DNA from: Streptomyces cacaoi
GTDB lineage: Bacteria > Actinomycetota > Actinomycetes > Streptomycetales > Streptomycetaceae
Direction: 5' to 3'
DNA: 64,000 nt
NCBI RefSeq assembly: GCF_006539165.1
Contig: NZ_BJMM01000038.1
Location: 1-64,000, forward strand
Both the position numbers and the translations under genes were made by a program. Every line of letters starts with the position of its first letter. Within the stretch, counting starts at the first letter, position 1. Of this stretch, positions 17,924-26,197 are shown piece by piece. The notes under the pieces were generated by a model. That model was not told the origin of the DNA. It saw nothing but the letters and a program-made list of their open reading frames with translations, and did no database searches.

Positions 17924-18724
17924 ATGTCCGAGACCACGCCACGCCCCCGGATGTCCCGGCGCCGCCGCCTCGTGCTCTGTGCGACCCCGGTCGTCCTGCT
18001 GCTCGCACTGGTGCTGCTGGTGCCGCTGCCGTACTCCCTCGCGCAGCCCGGCGAGACCGCGGACGTGCTCGGCAAGCAGGGCGGCAAACCCGTCATCTCG
18101 CTGTCCGGCGCGAAGGCACACAAGGACGACGGGAAGCTGCTGTCGGTGACGATCGCGGCCACCCAGCCGCAGGCGACGGTGCGCGTCGGCGACGTCGTGC
18201 AGGCGTGGTTCGCGCGGGACCGCGCCGTCATGCCGCGCGACGCCGTCTACCCCGGCGGCGGGGACACCCGGGACGCCGAGAAGCGGATCGCGGCGGAGAT
18301 GAAGGACTCCCAGGACAAGGCCGTCACCGCCGCGCTGCGGCAGCTCCACCGGTCACCGGACGACGTGAAGATCTCGCTGCGACTCGGCGACGTCGGCGGG
18401 CCCAGCGCCGGGCTGTTCTTCTCCCTCGGCATCATCGACAAGCTCGACGGGGACGGCAGCGGCGGCTCCCTCACCGGCGGCCACACGATCGCCGGGACCG
18501 GCACCATCGACGAGAAGGGGGCCGTCGGTGCGGTGGGCGGGGTGCCGCTCAAGATGCAGGCCGCGCGGCGGGACGGGGCGCGGGTCTTTCTGCTGCCCGC
18601 CGAGCAGTGCGGGGAGGCGGGGGAGGCGCCCGCCGGTCTCCGCGTCGTCCCGGTCACCTCCCTGTCCGACGCCCTCACCGCCCTGACCCACCTCCGCAAG
18701 GGCACCACCCTCCCCCACTGCTGA
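17924..18724 (+). CDS. membrane-anchored Lon-type S16 serine protease domain protein
   Basis: A 266-aa protein with one N-terminal membrane helix (residues ~13-35, LVLCATPVVLLLALVLLVPL), then an extracytoplasmic part. The C-terminal half is the Lon proteolytic domain: the nucleophile Ser is in GGPSAGLFFSLGIID, the general-base Lys in PLKMQAARRDGA, and GTGTIDEKGAVGAVGGV precedes it. The related YlbL/SCO-type proteins carry a PDZ domain between helix and protease and run to ~350 residues. Here the intervening ~100 residues do not show a clear PDZ fold. It probably trims membrane or exported proteins; targets are unknown. Confidence 0.85.
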   Translation: MSETTPRPRMSRRRRLVLCATPVVLLLALVLLVPLPYSLAQPGETADVLGKQGGKPVISLSGAKAHKDDGKLLSVTIAATQPQATVRVGDVVQAWFARDRAVMPRDAVYPGGGDTRDAEKRIAAEMKDSQDKAVTAALRQLHRSPDDVKISLRLGDVGGPSAGLFFSLGIIDKLDGDGSGGSLTGGHTIAGTGTIDEKGAVGAVGGVPLKMQAARRDGARVFLLPAEQCGEAGEAPAGLRVVPVTSLSDALTALTHLRKGTTLPHC

Positions 18725-18768
18725 ACCCACCACACCTCCCTCAACACACCCGCTCCGCCCCTGCGCGC

Positions 18769-18930
18769 CCCTTCTCCAACCCGAGCTCGGGCACTCCGCG
18801 CCCTCTTTCCCACCCAGCCCGGGCAGCGCGCCCCCCTTTCCCACCCAGCTCGGGCAGCGCCCGCCCCCTTTCCCACCCAGCTCGGGCAGCGCCCGCCCCC
18901 TTTCCCACCCAGCTTGGGCAGTCTGCGCCG
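18769..18930. repeat. tandem ~32-bp repeats downstream of the protease gene
   Basis: Three near-identical units begin at 18806, 18837 and 18869 (31, 32 and 32 bp), each opening TTTCCCACCCAGCTCGGGCA. A diverged copy precedes them from about 18769 and a partial one starts at 18901. There are no spacers, so this is not a CRISPR array. It lies in the 448-base space (18725-19172) between convergent genes, which holds no gene I can support. Confidence 0.8.
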
Positions 18931-18938
18931 AGGGCGCT

Positions 18939-18969
18939 GGGGGTACCCCCTGCTCGAAGAGCTTGGGGG
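18939..18969. repeat. palindromic intergenic element (GGGGGTACCCCC plus hairpin)
   Basis: The perfect palindrome GGGGGTACCCCC (18939-18950) runs into a hairpin: CCCCC-T-GCTC at 18946-18955, loop GAA, then GAGC-TT-GGGGG ending at 18969. Similar elements are, to my knowledge, scattered between genes in streptomycete genomes. It may help terminate the protease transcript. Beyond it, 19000-19130 is further G/C-rich low-complexity sequence with another palindrome around GGGGCTCCGCCCC. Confidence 0.6.
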
Positions 18970-19172
18970 AGGGCAAGCGCAGCCCCCCCACCGGGGCGAG
19001 GTGCACCACGTACCCCCGCCCCCCCCCTACGCACCTGGGGCTTCACCCCTCTCCCCGTTGGCCTCGCCGGCCGGGCGTCGGGGGGCTGCAAGGGGCTCCG
19101 CCCCCTCTGGGAGACCCCCTGGGCGGGAAGGGGCGAGGCGTACAACGAGCCCCGGCCGCACGGGCCGAGCCC

Positions 19173-19649
19173 TCAGGGAAGCCCTTCCCCCGCCGCCTGC
19201 CGCACCAACGGCACGATCCGCAAAGGCACAGGATTCTCCATGACGATGGCAGTGGAAGCCCGCACGATGCCGTCGATACCGACCACCCGGTCGATCACCC
19301 GCTGAAGATCCGCGTTCGACCGGGCAACGAGCCGACAGAGCATGTCCCCACTCCCGGTGGTGGTGTGCAGTTCGAGCACCTCGGGCACCCCGGCGAGGTG
19401 CGCCCGGACCCCGGGCCCCTGCCCCTGCCGGATCTCCAGCGTGGCGAACGCGGTGACGGGATACCCGAGCGCCGCGGGATCGACGTCGGGCCCGAATCCG
19501 CGGATGACCCCGCCCGACTTGAGCCGGTCGAGCCGGGACTGGGCGGTGCCCCGCGCGACCCCGAGCCGCCGCGAGGCCTCCAGCACTCCGATCCGCGGCT
19601 CCTCGGCGAGGAGTTCGAGCAGCCGTCCGTCGAGCCGGTCGATTCCCAT
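19173..19649 (-). CDS. Lrp/AsnC-family transcriptional regulator
   Basis: A 158-aa regulator. The ATG at 19649 follows AAAGGAGAG. Residues 1-55 are the AsnC-type helix-turn-helix (GIDRLDGRLLELLAEEPRIG, then ASRRLGVARGTAQSRLDRLK). Residues ~65-145 are the RAM effector domain that binds amino acids (VTAFATLEIRQGQGPGVRAH, HTTTGSGDMLCRLVARS). It is divergent from the 4-hydroxyphenylpyruvate dioxygenase gene across 155 bases that contain a TGCACA-type dyad. That arrangement points to control of tyrosine/phenylalanine breakdown by an aromatic amino acid. Confidence 0.93.
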   Translation of the reverse strand: MGIDRLDGRLLELLAEEPRIGVLEASRRLGVARGTAQSRLDRLKSGGVIRGFGPDVDPAALGYPVTAFATLEIRQGQGPGVRAHLAGVPEVLELHTTTGSGDMLCRLVARSNADLQRVIDRVVGIDGIVRASTAIVMENPVPLRIVPLVRQAAGEGLP

Positions 19650-19696
19650 GTGCCTCTCCTTTCCGGGGCGTTGAGGGGAGCATCACCGCTCACCGC

Positions 19697-19711
19697 TGCA
19701 CACGTTGTGCA
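19697..19711. promoter_or_regulatory. candidate AsnC-family operator
   Basis: TGCACA-CGT-TGTGCA is a perfect 6-bp dyad in the space between the divergent regulator and hpd genes. The 19655-19800 interval is much lower in GC than its surroundings, with CAAACTATTGCGCACCTTG near 19764. This fits a shared regulatory region for the Lrp-type protein. Binding is inferred. Confidence 0.5.
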
Positions 19712-19804
19712 TATCGCCCTCCCAAGTGCGGGTTCTGCTGGTCATGTTGTCCAGTGAAAACGCAAACTATTGCGCACCTTGTGGTTCGGCGGCAGCCTGC
19801 CGCC

Positions 19805-20950
19805 ATGACTGAGACAGCGCACTCGACCCCGCGGACCGCCCGGCAGGCAGACCCCTTCCCGGTCAACGGGATGGACGCGATCGTCTTCGCCGTCGGCAAC
19901 GCCAAGCAGGCGGCGCACTACTACTCGACCGCTTTCGGGATGAGGGCCGTCGCCTACTCCGGACCGGAGAACGGCAGCCGCGAGACGGCGAGTTACGTCC
20001 TGGAATCGGGCGGCGCCCGGTTCGTCTTCACCTCCGTCATCCGGCCCACCACCGACTGGGGCCGTTTCCTGGCCGACCATGTGGCCGCGCACGGCGACGG
20101 CGTGATCGATCTGGCGATCGAGGTGCCCGACGCGCGCGCCGCCTACGCGTACGCCGTCGAGCACGGCGCCCGGGGCATCGAGGAGCCCTACGAGACGAAG
20201 GACGAGCACGGTGTGGTGGTCCGGGCCGTGATCGCCACCTACGGGGAGACCCGGCACACGCTGGTGGAGCGCTCCGGCTACGAGGGCGCGTATCTGCCGG
20301 GGTTCGTGCCGGCGCGGCCGATCGTCGCGCCGCCGGAGAAGCGGTTCTTCCAGGCCGTCGACCACTGTGTCGGCAACGTCGAACTCGGCCGGATGAACGA
20401 GTGGGTGGAGTTCTACAACAAGGTCATGGGCTTCACCAACATGAAGGAGTTCGTCGGTGACGACATCGCCACCGAGTACTCCGCGCTGATGTCGAAGGTC
20501 GTCGCCGACGGCACCCGCAAGGTGAAGTTCCCGATCAACGAGCCGGCCGTCGCGAAGAAGAAGTCGCAGATCGACGAGTATCTGGAGTTCTACGGCGGCG
20601 CGGGTGTGCAGCACATCGCGCTGGCCACGAACGACATCGTCGCGACGGTGCGCGGTATGCGCGCCGCGGGCGTCGAGTTCCTCGACACCCCGGACGCCTA
20701 CTACGACACGCTCGGCGAGTGGGCGGGCGAGACCCGGGTGCCGGTCGAGACGCTGCGCGAGCTGAAGATCCTCGTCGACCGGGACGAGGACGGCTATCTG
20801 CTCCAGATCTTCACCAAGCCGGTGCAGGACCGGCCGACGGTCTTCTTCGAGATGATCGAGCGGCACGGCTCCATGGGCTTCGGCAAGGGCAACTTCAAGG
20901 CCCTGTTCGAGGCCATCGAGCGGGAGCAGGAGCGCCGCGGCAACCTGTGA
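19805..20950 (+). CDS. hpd: 4-hydroxyphenylpyruvate dioxygenase
   Basis: A 381-aa Fe(II) dioxygenase that converts 4-hydroxyphenylpyruvate to homogentisate in tyrosine catabolism. I use ATG 19805, which gives the family length. The three iron ligands fall exactly where expected: His187 in QAVDHCVGNV, His270 in AGVQHIALAT and Glu349 in VFFEMIER. The C-terminal end FGKGNFKALFEAIEREQERR forms the gate over the active site. It is probably repressed or activated by the divergent AsnC-type regulator. Confidence 0.97.
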   Translation: MTETAHSTPRTARQADPFPVNGMDAIVFAVGNAKQAAHYYSTAFGMRAVAYSGPENGSRETASYVLESGGARFVFTSVIRPTTDWGRFLADHVAAHGDGVIDLAIEVPDARAAYAYAVEHGARGIEEPYETKDEHGVVVRAVIATYGETRHTLVERSGYEGAYLPGFVPARPIVAPPEKRFFQAVDHCVGNVELGRMNEWVEFYNKVMGFTNMKEFVGDDIATEYSALMSKVVADGTRKVKFPINEPAVAKKKSQIDEYLEFYGGAGVQHIALATNDIVATVRGMRAAGVEFLDTPDAYYDTLGEWAGETRVPVETLRELKILVDRDEDGYLLQIFTKPVQDRPTVFFEMIERHGSMGFGKGNFKALFEAIEREQERRGNL

Positions 20951-21140
20951 GACCCGGCTCGTCCCGCGTGTCCCGTGGCGCCGTCGGCGTCGCGGGGCAC
21001 GCTGCCGCCCTCGGGCACGCTGCCGCCGCCGACCCGGCGCCGCCGCGGGCACGCCGCCGTGCGGGGGGGGCGCCACCCCGCGGGGAATCCGCACTGTTCA
21101 GCGTCTTCTCCCCGTCTCCACCGGGTGCCAGGCTGACCCC

Positions 21141-22508
21141 ATGAGCGAGCTGATCGAACGCCTGGGGGAGGGGCTCCCCGAGGACGGCGTGCTGACGGAT
21201 CCCGACGTCCTGCGTACCTACGCCCACGACATGGCCGGCTTCTGTCCGGCCGGCGCCCCCGCCGCCGTCGTGCTGCCGCGCACGGTCGAGGAGGTGCAGC
21301 ACACCCTGCGTACCGCGCACGCTTTCCGGGTGCCGGTCGTCCCGCAGGGCGCCCGGACGGGGCTGTCGGGCGCGGCGAACGCCATCGACGGCTGTCTCGT
21401 TCTCTCGCTCGTCCGGATGAACCGGATTCTGGAGATCAACCCGGTGGACCGGGTGGCGGTCGTCGAACCCGGGGTGGTCAACGCGACGCTCTCGCGTGCC
21501 GTGAACGAGCAGGGCCTCTTCTACCCGCCGGACCCCTCCAGTTGGGAGGAGTGCACGATCGGCGGGAACATCGGTACCGCCTCCGGCGGGCTGTGCTGTG
21601 TGAAGTACGGCGTGACGGCCGAGTACGTGCTGGGGCTCGATGTCGTCCTGGCGGACGGCCGGTTGCTCTCCACCGGCCGGCGCACCGCGAAGGGCGTCGC
21701 CGGCTACGACCTGACCCGGCTGTTCGTCGGCTCGGAGGGGAGCCTGGGCGTCGTCGTGCGCGCCACCCTCGCGCTGAAGGCCGAGCCGCCGCAACAGCTG
21801 GCGCTGGCCGCCGAGTTCCCGTCGACGGACGCGGCGTGCGACGCGGTCTGCCGGATCATGGAGGCCGGGCACACACCGGCCCTGCTGGAGCTGATGGACA
21901 CCACGACGGTGCGGGCCGTCAACGACATGACGAAGATGGGCCTGCCGGAGTCGACGCAGGCCCTGCTGCTGGCCGCGTTCGACACCCCGGAGCCGTCGGG
22001 TCCGCTGCGCGCCGTCGGGGAGCTGTGCGAGGCGGCCGGTGCGAGCCAGGTGGTGCCGGCGGAGAACGCGGCCGAGTCCGAACTGCTCCTCCAGGCACGC
22101 CGGTCGGCGCTCGTCGCCCTCGACCAGGTCAAGGGCACCACGATGATCGACGACGTGTGTGTGCCGCGCAGCCGGCTGGCCGAGATGCTGCGGGGCACGG
22201 CGGCGATCGCCGAGAAACACGGGCTGACGATCGGCGTGTGCGCGCACGCGGGCGACGGCAACACCCATCCGACCGTCTGCTTCGACGCCTCCGACGAGGA
22301 CGAGTCCCGCCGGGCGCACGCGTCCTTCGACGAGATCATGGCGCTCGGCCTGGAGCTGGGCGGCACGATCACCGGTGAGCACGGTGTGGGCGTGCTCAAG
22401 AAGGCGTGGCTCGCCGAGGAGCTGGGGCCGCTGGCGCTCGGCCTGCACCGCGGGATCAAGCAGGTCTTCGACCCGGAGGGCATCCTCAACCCGGGCAAGG
22501 TCTTCTGA
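21141..22508 (+). CDS. FAD-linked oxidase (GlcD / D-lactate dehydrogenase type)
   Basis: A 455-aa flavoprotein of the PCMH family that oxidises 2-hydroxyacids. The FAD-binding domain spans about residues 35-215: VVPQGARTGLSGAANA, PPDPSSWEECTIGGNIGTASGG, KYGVTAEYVLGLDVVLADG and LFVGSEGSLGVV. The cap/FAD-oxidase C-terminal domain has GVCAHAGDGNTHPTVCFD and GTITGEHGVGVLKK, which carry the metal/substrate His residues. It is close behind hpd but separated by 190 bases, so co-transcription is uncertain. The substrate (glycolate, D-lactate or an aromatic hydroxyacid) cannot be told. Confidence 0.9.
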   Translation: MSELIERLGEGLPEDGVLTDPDVLRTYAHDMAGFCPAGAPAAVVLPRTVEEVQHTLRTAHAFRVPVVPQGARTGLSGAANAIDGCLVLSLVRMNRILEINPVDRVAVVEPGVVNATLSRAVNEQGLFYPPDPSSWEECTIGGNIGTASGGLCCVKYGVTAEYVLGLDVVLADGRLLSTGRRTAKGVAGYDLTRLFVGSEGSLGVVVRATLALKAEPPQQLALAAEFPSTDAACDAVCRIMEAGHTPALLELMDTTTVRAVNDMTKMGLPESTQALLLAAFDTPEPSGPLRAVGELCEAAGASQVVPAENAAESELLLQARRSALVALDQVKGTTMIDDVCVPRSRLAEMLRGTAAIAEKHGLTIGVCAHAGDGNTHPTVCFDASDEDESRRAHASFDEIMALGLELGGTITGEHGVGVLKKAWLAEELGPLALGLHRGIKQVFDPEGILNPGKVF

Positions 22509-22520
22509 GGCCCGCCGCGT

Positions 22521-22570
22521 CCTGCTGGGTTCTGCTGGGTTCTGCTGCGTTCTGCCGCGTTCTGCCGCGT
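22521..22570. repeat. five tandem decamers after the FAD oxidase gene
   Basis: Five head-to-tail copies of a 10-bp unit (YCTGCYGSGT; for example TCTGCTGGGT, TCTGCCGCGT) begin 13 bases after the stop codon. The copies drift steadily from CTGCTGGGT to CTGCCGCGT, which suggests replication slippage. No hairpin of note. Confidence 0.75.
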
Positions 22571-22639
22571 TCCTCCGGGGCCCCGTGGCGTCCGGCCCGG
22601 CGCCGCTGTGGCGGGGCCGCACCTGCCCGTGCCCGCCGC

Positions 22640-23038
22640 TCACCCGCCCAGGCGGACCGACGAGTGCGGCAGGTGCGACAGCTCCAGGAGCGCGAGCAGC
22701 TCGTCGCGCAACTCGTCGGTGCACAGGGCCTGTTCGTGCGCCGTCAGCTCCAGCTCCACGGCGCCGTCGGGGCTCGCGAAGGCCGCGTTGATCCCGCGCA
22801 GCATCTTCAGCAGCAGCGCGTAGGAAGGGGCGTCGAGCCGGACGGACAGCTCGTGCAGCCGGCGGCCCACGCGCAGCCGTACCGCCTGTTCGGTCTCCGG
22901 GTCCGTCGGGGCGGGCTGCCCGCACCCGCCGGGGTCCGGCCCGGTCGCGGGGCCGGGGGAGGTCCCCGGCCCCGGACGGGCGCCGCCGCCGGCGGGTCCC
23001 CTGGGGGCGCCGATGTCACATGGTTCTTGCTGGGGCAT
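22640..23038 (-). CDS. hypothetical protein beside ssgG
   Basis: A 132-aa protein from ATG 23038 (MPQQEPCDIGAPRG). A GTG at 23101 in the same frame would add 21 basic residues. Neither has a strong ribosome site. The first ~50 residues are Gly/Pro-rich and probably disordered. The remainder (RLRVGRRLHELSVRLD, MLRGINAAFASPDGAVELEL, TDELRDELLALLELSHL) is predicted helical with acidic patches. I do not recognise the family. It lies directly downstream of the SsgA-like gene on the same strand, 93 bp away, and could be co-expressed with it. Confidence 0.65.
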   Translation of the reverse strand: MPQQEPCDIGAPRGPAGGGARPGPGTSPGPATGPDPGGCGQPAPTDPETEQAVRLRVGRRLHELSVRLDAPSYALLLKMLRGINAAFASPDGAVELELTAHEQALCTDELRDELLALLELSHLPHSSVRLGG

Positions 23039-23131
23039 GCGGGAGATGATGATGTATTTCCGTTCCGCGTCGGGGTAATACCGCCATTTTTTCCGCCTCA
23101 CGTGTGGGAGGGCGAGGCTTCGCCCGGTCTT

Positions 23132-23677
23132 TCACGAGGCGTGCTCCCCGTCTTCATCGCCCGGCCACGCTCCCCGGCCGCCCGCTTCTGCCCGGTCGGG
23201 CAGCGTCGGCCCGGAGAGCGGGGCGGCCCCGGAGGCGTCCGTCTCCTCGGGCCCGGAGCCGTCCGGCACGGTGTTCAGCAGCGCGTGCAACTTCTCGTCC
23301 AGCCCGAGCGCTTCGGCCTCCCCGCCGGGCGGCACCACCCGCAGGGTCCGCTCCAGCCAGGCCGACACCGCCGAGGACGGCGCCTCCAGCAGCGCGTCCC
23401 CGTCCGGCGAGCTGAGCGCCGTACAGACCACGTTCCGGCCGTCCACCCGGGTCGGCCACACCCGCACGTCCCCGTGCCCGCACGGCCGGAAGACGCCCTC
23501 GACGAACAGCTCCCGCGCGAACGTCCAGTGGACGGGCGAGGCGGAACCGATGTGGAAGGTGATGTGGACGGCGTAGGGGTCGTCGGAGCGGTAGATGAGC
23601 CGGGCCGGCACCGGAACGCTGCGCTCCGTGGAGAGGACGAGCCTCATCTCCAGGTCCCGTTCGACAACGGTCTGCAT
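23132..23677 (-). CDS. ssgG: SsgA-like sporulation/cell-division protein (probable SsgG)
   Basis: A 181-aa SALP-family protein. Such proteins help place FtsZ and the cell-wall machinery during sporulation septation. The family core (residues ~1-137) is clear: VPVPARLIYRSDDPYAVHIT, HWTFARELFVEG, GHGDVRVWPTRVDGRNVV, and ALLEAPSSAVSAWLERTLR. A Gly/Asp/Glu-rich tail of ~45 residues extends beyond the usual ~135-145. ATG 23677 is chosen because the core begins at once. The neighbourhood (hpd behind, RDD gene in front) matches, from memory, that of S. coelicolor ssgG (SCO2925), whose loss causes skipped septa. Which SALP this is rests on that synteny. Confidence 0.8.
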   Translation of the reverse strand: MQTVVERDLEMRLVLSTERSVPVPARLIYRSDDPYAVHITFHIGSASPVHWTFARELFVEGVFRPCGHGDVRVWPTRVDGRNVVCTALSSPDGDALLEAPSSAVSAWLERTLRVVPPGGEAEALGLDEKLHALLNTVPDGSGPEETDASGAAPLSGPTLPDRAEAGGRGAWPGDEDGEHAS

Positions 23678-24149
23678 GCTCTCCGCCCTTTCTGCGCGCC
23701 CTCGGCGCGCGGTCGTCGCGTACGGTCGCGCCGCCGGAGCGGCGCACACCGGGGGAGAGAGCGCTGAGCGCGGTTCCTTACACGGGTTCGGGGATTTTTT
23801 TCGTGGATGTCCGGACCGGCCGGGCGCGCGGCGGCCTCGCAGCAGCGGACACGCGAGAACGCGAGAGAACACGAGAGGAGGGGAGAGGAGGGGAGAGGAG
23901 AGGCGCGCGTCTGCCGGTCGCGGTCCGTCGGAAGGTGTGCACGAGGGCCCGCCGCGACGTGGGTGAAGGGGCGCACGAGGCCCGTTGCGAGACGGCCCGT
24001 GCCGCCGTCGGCTTCCTTACGGGCGCCGCTTCTTCGTTAATGTCCTCCTGGGACAGGCGGCGGTATCCGTCGCTCCGCAGGCGGAAAACCGCAGGACCGC
24101 GGGACAGCGGGCCGGTCAAGTGTGTCGCTCATGATGGGAGTTGGGGGCA
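23678..24149. promoter_or_regulatory. ssgG / RDD divergent intergenic region with polypurine tract
   Basis: A 472-base region between divergent genes with no supported gene. At 23851-23902 the + strand is almost all purine, with a repeating GAGGAGGGGA unit, a sequence type prone to triplex or slipped structures. A T-run (GGGGATTTTTTTCG) near 23790 lies on the ssgG side. Promoters for both genes must be here; a lower-GC patch at 24010-24045 is the likeliest for the RDD gene. Confidence 0.4.
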
Positions 24150-26093
24150 TTGGGACCCTCCGGTACGCACGGTGAGGTACCCCGTTCAGGGTATTACCCG
24201 GATCCGTCCATTCCCGGGTACATCCGCTACTGGAACGGTTCGGCGTGGGTGCCCGGCACGAGTCGGCCCGAGCCGCGCGAGGGCGAACCCATGCCCGCAC
24301 CGCCGCCCGTCGCGTCCTCGCCGTCGGCCCCTGCCGCGCCGTCCGCGACACCGCCGACGGCACCGGCGGCCGTGCCGGGGGCGGGCGCGCGCACCTCCTC
24401 CGACGAGACGGGCCCCGTCTTCCTCGACGAGGTGGACGGCCTGGAGAGCGCGTACGAGCGCCCCGAGGCCGCGCCCGGCGCAACCGCCGACGCGTCCGGC
24501 GGGCCCGACGCGTCCGCCCCGGCCGCCGGAGCGCCCGAGCCCACCGCACCGGCGCCGGGCGCCGAGGCGGACTCCCCGCACTCCGGGTCCGGCCCGGCGC
24601 CGTCCGCCGCCGACCCCCGCGCGGGGAGCGGTGGCCGGGTCCCGGCCCAGCAGCCCGGTCCGTCGAACGCCCCGTCCGCGCACGCCCCGTCCGCGCACGC
24701 CCCGTCCGAGGGCGCCGCGTCCGAGGGCGCGCCGCCGGTGCCGGACGCGCCCGCGCCCGGAGGGCGGGAGCGGACGGTGGGCCTCCGCCGTTCCGAGGTG
24801 CTGCGTGCCGGACCGGCCGAGGCAGGCGACGCACCCGCCGCGGGCCCGGCACACCCGGCAGCCGCCCCGGCGGCGGACTCCCCGGCCACCAGCAGGCTGC
24901 GCCCCGTCACACCCCCGCAGCAGCGCCCGCCGGGCTCCGAGCCGCCCCTTCCCGGCACCGCCGGCGACCCCGGCACCGCCGGCGCCCCGGGCGACCTGGC
25001 CACCTCCGGCGCCCCCGGCACGCCCGGAACTCCGGGTGCTCCGGCCGGTTCCGGTGCCGCGGATGCTCCCGGCGCGCCCCAGGTTCCGGGCCAGGCGCCG
25101 GGCCGAGCGCCGGGACAGGTGCCGCCCCAGGCGCCGGGTCAGGGCGGCTCCGCGCCCCGCGCCGACCTCCCGGCACAGTCCCCGCGGGCGGCCGAAGGAC
25201 AGCCGGCGCCCGCCGCCGCTGCCCCGCCCGCCGTGCAGCAACGGCCCGTGCAGGCGCAGGATCCGGCGACGGCCTGGGCCGGCCGTGCGGAGGCGCCGCA
25301 GGCTCCGGCTGCTCCCACGACCCGGGCCGCGGTACCGGCCGATCCGCAGTCCGCGCCCCTCCCCGCCCAGCAGCCCCCCGCCGCACCGCAGTCCGCGCCC
25401 GGCGCCCCCGCGGCCGGGCAGCCGGAGGCGCCGACCGCGCACGGCGTCCCGCCCTACGGCCCGCTCCCGCCCGCCGCCCCCGGCGGGCTGCCCGCGCAGC
25501 CCCAGTCGCACCCGCAGCCGGGGGCCCCGGAGACCGTCACCCCGTGGCGTCCGCCGGCGGCCGACCCGTTCGCGCAGGCGCGGCAGCAGCTGCGCCCGGC
25601 CGGGCTGGGCAGGCGGTTCGCCGCCCGCCTGGTGGACCTCGTCCTCACGCTGGCGGTGGGTGCCGCCGTCGCCTTCCCGTTCGTCGGCAAGGTCACCGAC
25701 CACATCGACGCCAAGGTGCACGCCGTCGAACAGGCCGGCGAGACGCGGCAGGTGTGGCTGCTGGACGGGACGACGGGCGGCTATCTCGCGCTCGTGCTGG
25801 CGGCGCTGCTGGTGTTCGGCTTCGTCTACGAGGTGCTGCCGACCGCCCGTTGGGGCCGCACCCTGGGCAAGCGGCTCTTCGGCCTCTCGGTGGCCCGCGT
25901 CGAGGGGCAGGACACCCCGGGTCTCGGCGCGTCCGCCGTGCGCTGGCTGGTCTACGGGGTGCTGGGCGTGCTGGTCGTCGGTGTCGTCAACCTCGTGTGG
26001 TGCGTCTTCGACCGCCCGTGGCGGCAGTGCTGGCACGACAAGCTCGTCGGCACCTTCGTGGCCAGGGGCGGCGCGGGCGAGATCCGGCTGTGA
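24150..26093 (+). CDS. RDD-family membrane protein with long Pro/Ala-rich linker
   Basis: A 647-aa protein if started at TTG 24150, nine bases after GGGAG; a TTG at 24141 is the alternative. It begins with a DUF2510-like motif (SGYYPDPSIPGYIRYWNG) often found at the start of actinobacterial membrane proteins. It then has about 430 residues of Pro/Ala/Gly-rich disordered sequence. The C-terminal ~165 residues are the RDD domain with three or four membrane helices: LGRRFAARLVDLVLTLAVGA, then RWGRTLGKRLFGLSVARV, then CWHDKLVGTFVA. RDD function is poorly known; some members transport ions. A second, smaller RDD gene follows after a strong terminator. Confidence 0.85.
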   Translation: MGPSGTHGEVPRSGYYPDPSIPGYIRYWNGSAWVPGTSRPEPREGEPMPAPPPVASSPSAPAAPSATPPTAPAAVPGAGARTSSDETGPVFLDEVDGLESAYERPEAAPGATADASGGPDASAPAAGAPEPTAPAPGAEADSPHSGSGPAPSAADPRAGSGGRVPAQQPGPSNAPSAHAPSAHAPSEGAASEGAPPVPDAPAPGGRERTVGLRRSEVLRAGPAEAGDAPAAGPAHPAAAPAADSPATSRLRPVTPPQQRPPGSEPPLPGTAGDPGTAGAPGDLATSGAPGTPGTPGAPAGSGAADAPGAPQVPGQAPGRAPGQVPPQAPGQGGSAPRADLPAQSPRAAEGQPAPAAAAPPAVQQRPVQAQDPATAWAGRAEAPQAPAAPTTRAAVPADPQSAPLPAQQPPAAPQSAPGAPAAGQPEAPTAHGVPPYGPLPPAAPGGLPAQPQSHPQPGAPETVTPWRPPAADPFAQARQQLRPAGLGRRFAARLVDLVLTLAVGAAVAFPFVGKVTDHIDAKVHAVEQAGETRQVWLLDGTTGGYLALVLAALLVFGFVYEVLPTARWGRTLGKRLFGLSVARVEGQDTPGLGASAVRWLVYGVLGVLVVGVVNLVWCVFDRPWRQCWHDKLVGTFVARGGAGEIRL

Positions 26094-26111
26094 CGGCTCC
26101 GCGCGGCTGAG

Positions 26112-26162
26112 CCCCGGCGGGGCGTTCGGCAGCGGGGCCGTCCCCCGAACGCCCCGCCGGGG
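26112..26162 (+). terminator. strong hairpin between the two RDD genes
   Basis: A perfect 18-bp inverted repeat: CCCCGGCGGGGCGTTCGG at 26112-26129 and its exact complement at 26145-26162, with a 15-base loop. It starts 18 bases after the first RDD gene stops. No T-run follows, as is usual for streptomycete terminators. Confidence 0.85.
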
Positions 26163-26197
26163 ATGCGGCCCGGCCGCAGGGGCGTTCGACTCGGGCC

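Noticed and set aside
18806..18930. CRISPR array
   Set aside because: The units are contiguous with no spacers, and no cas genes are near.
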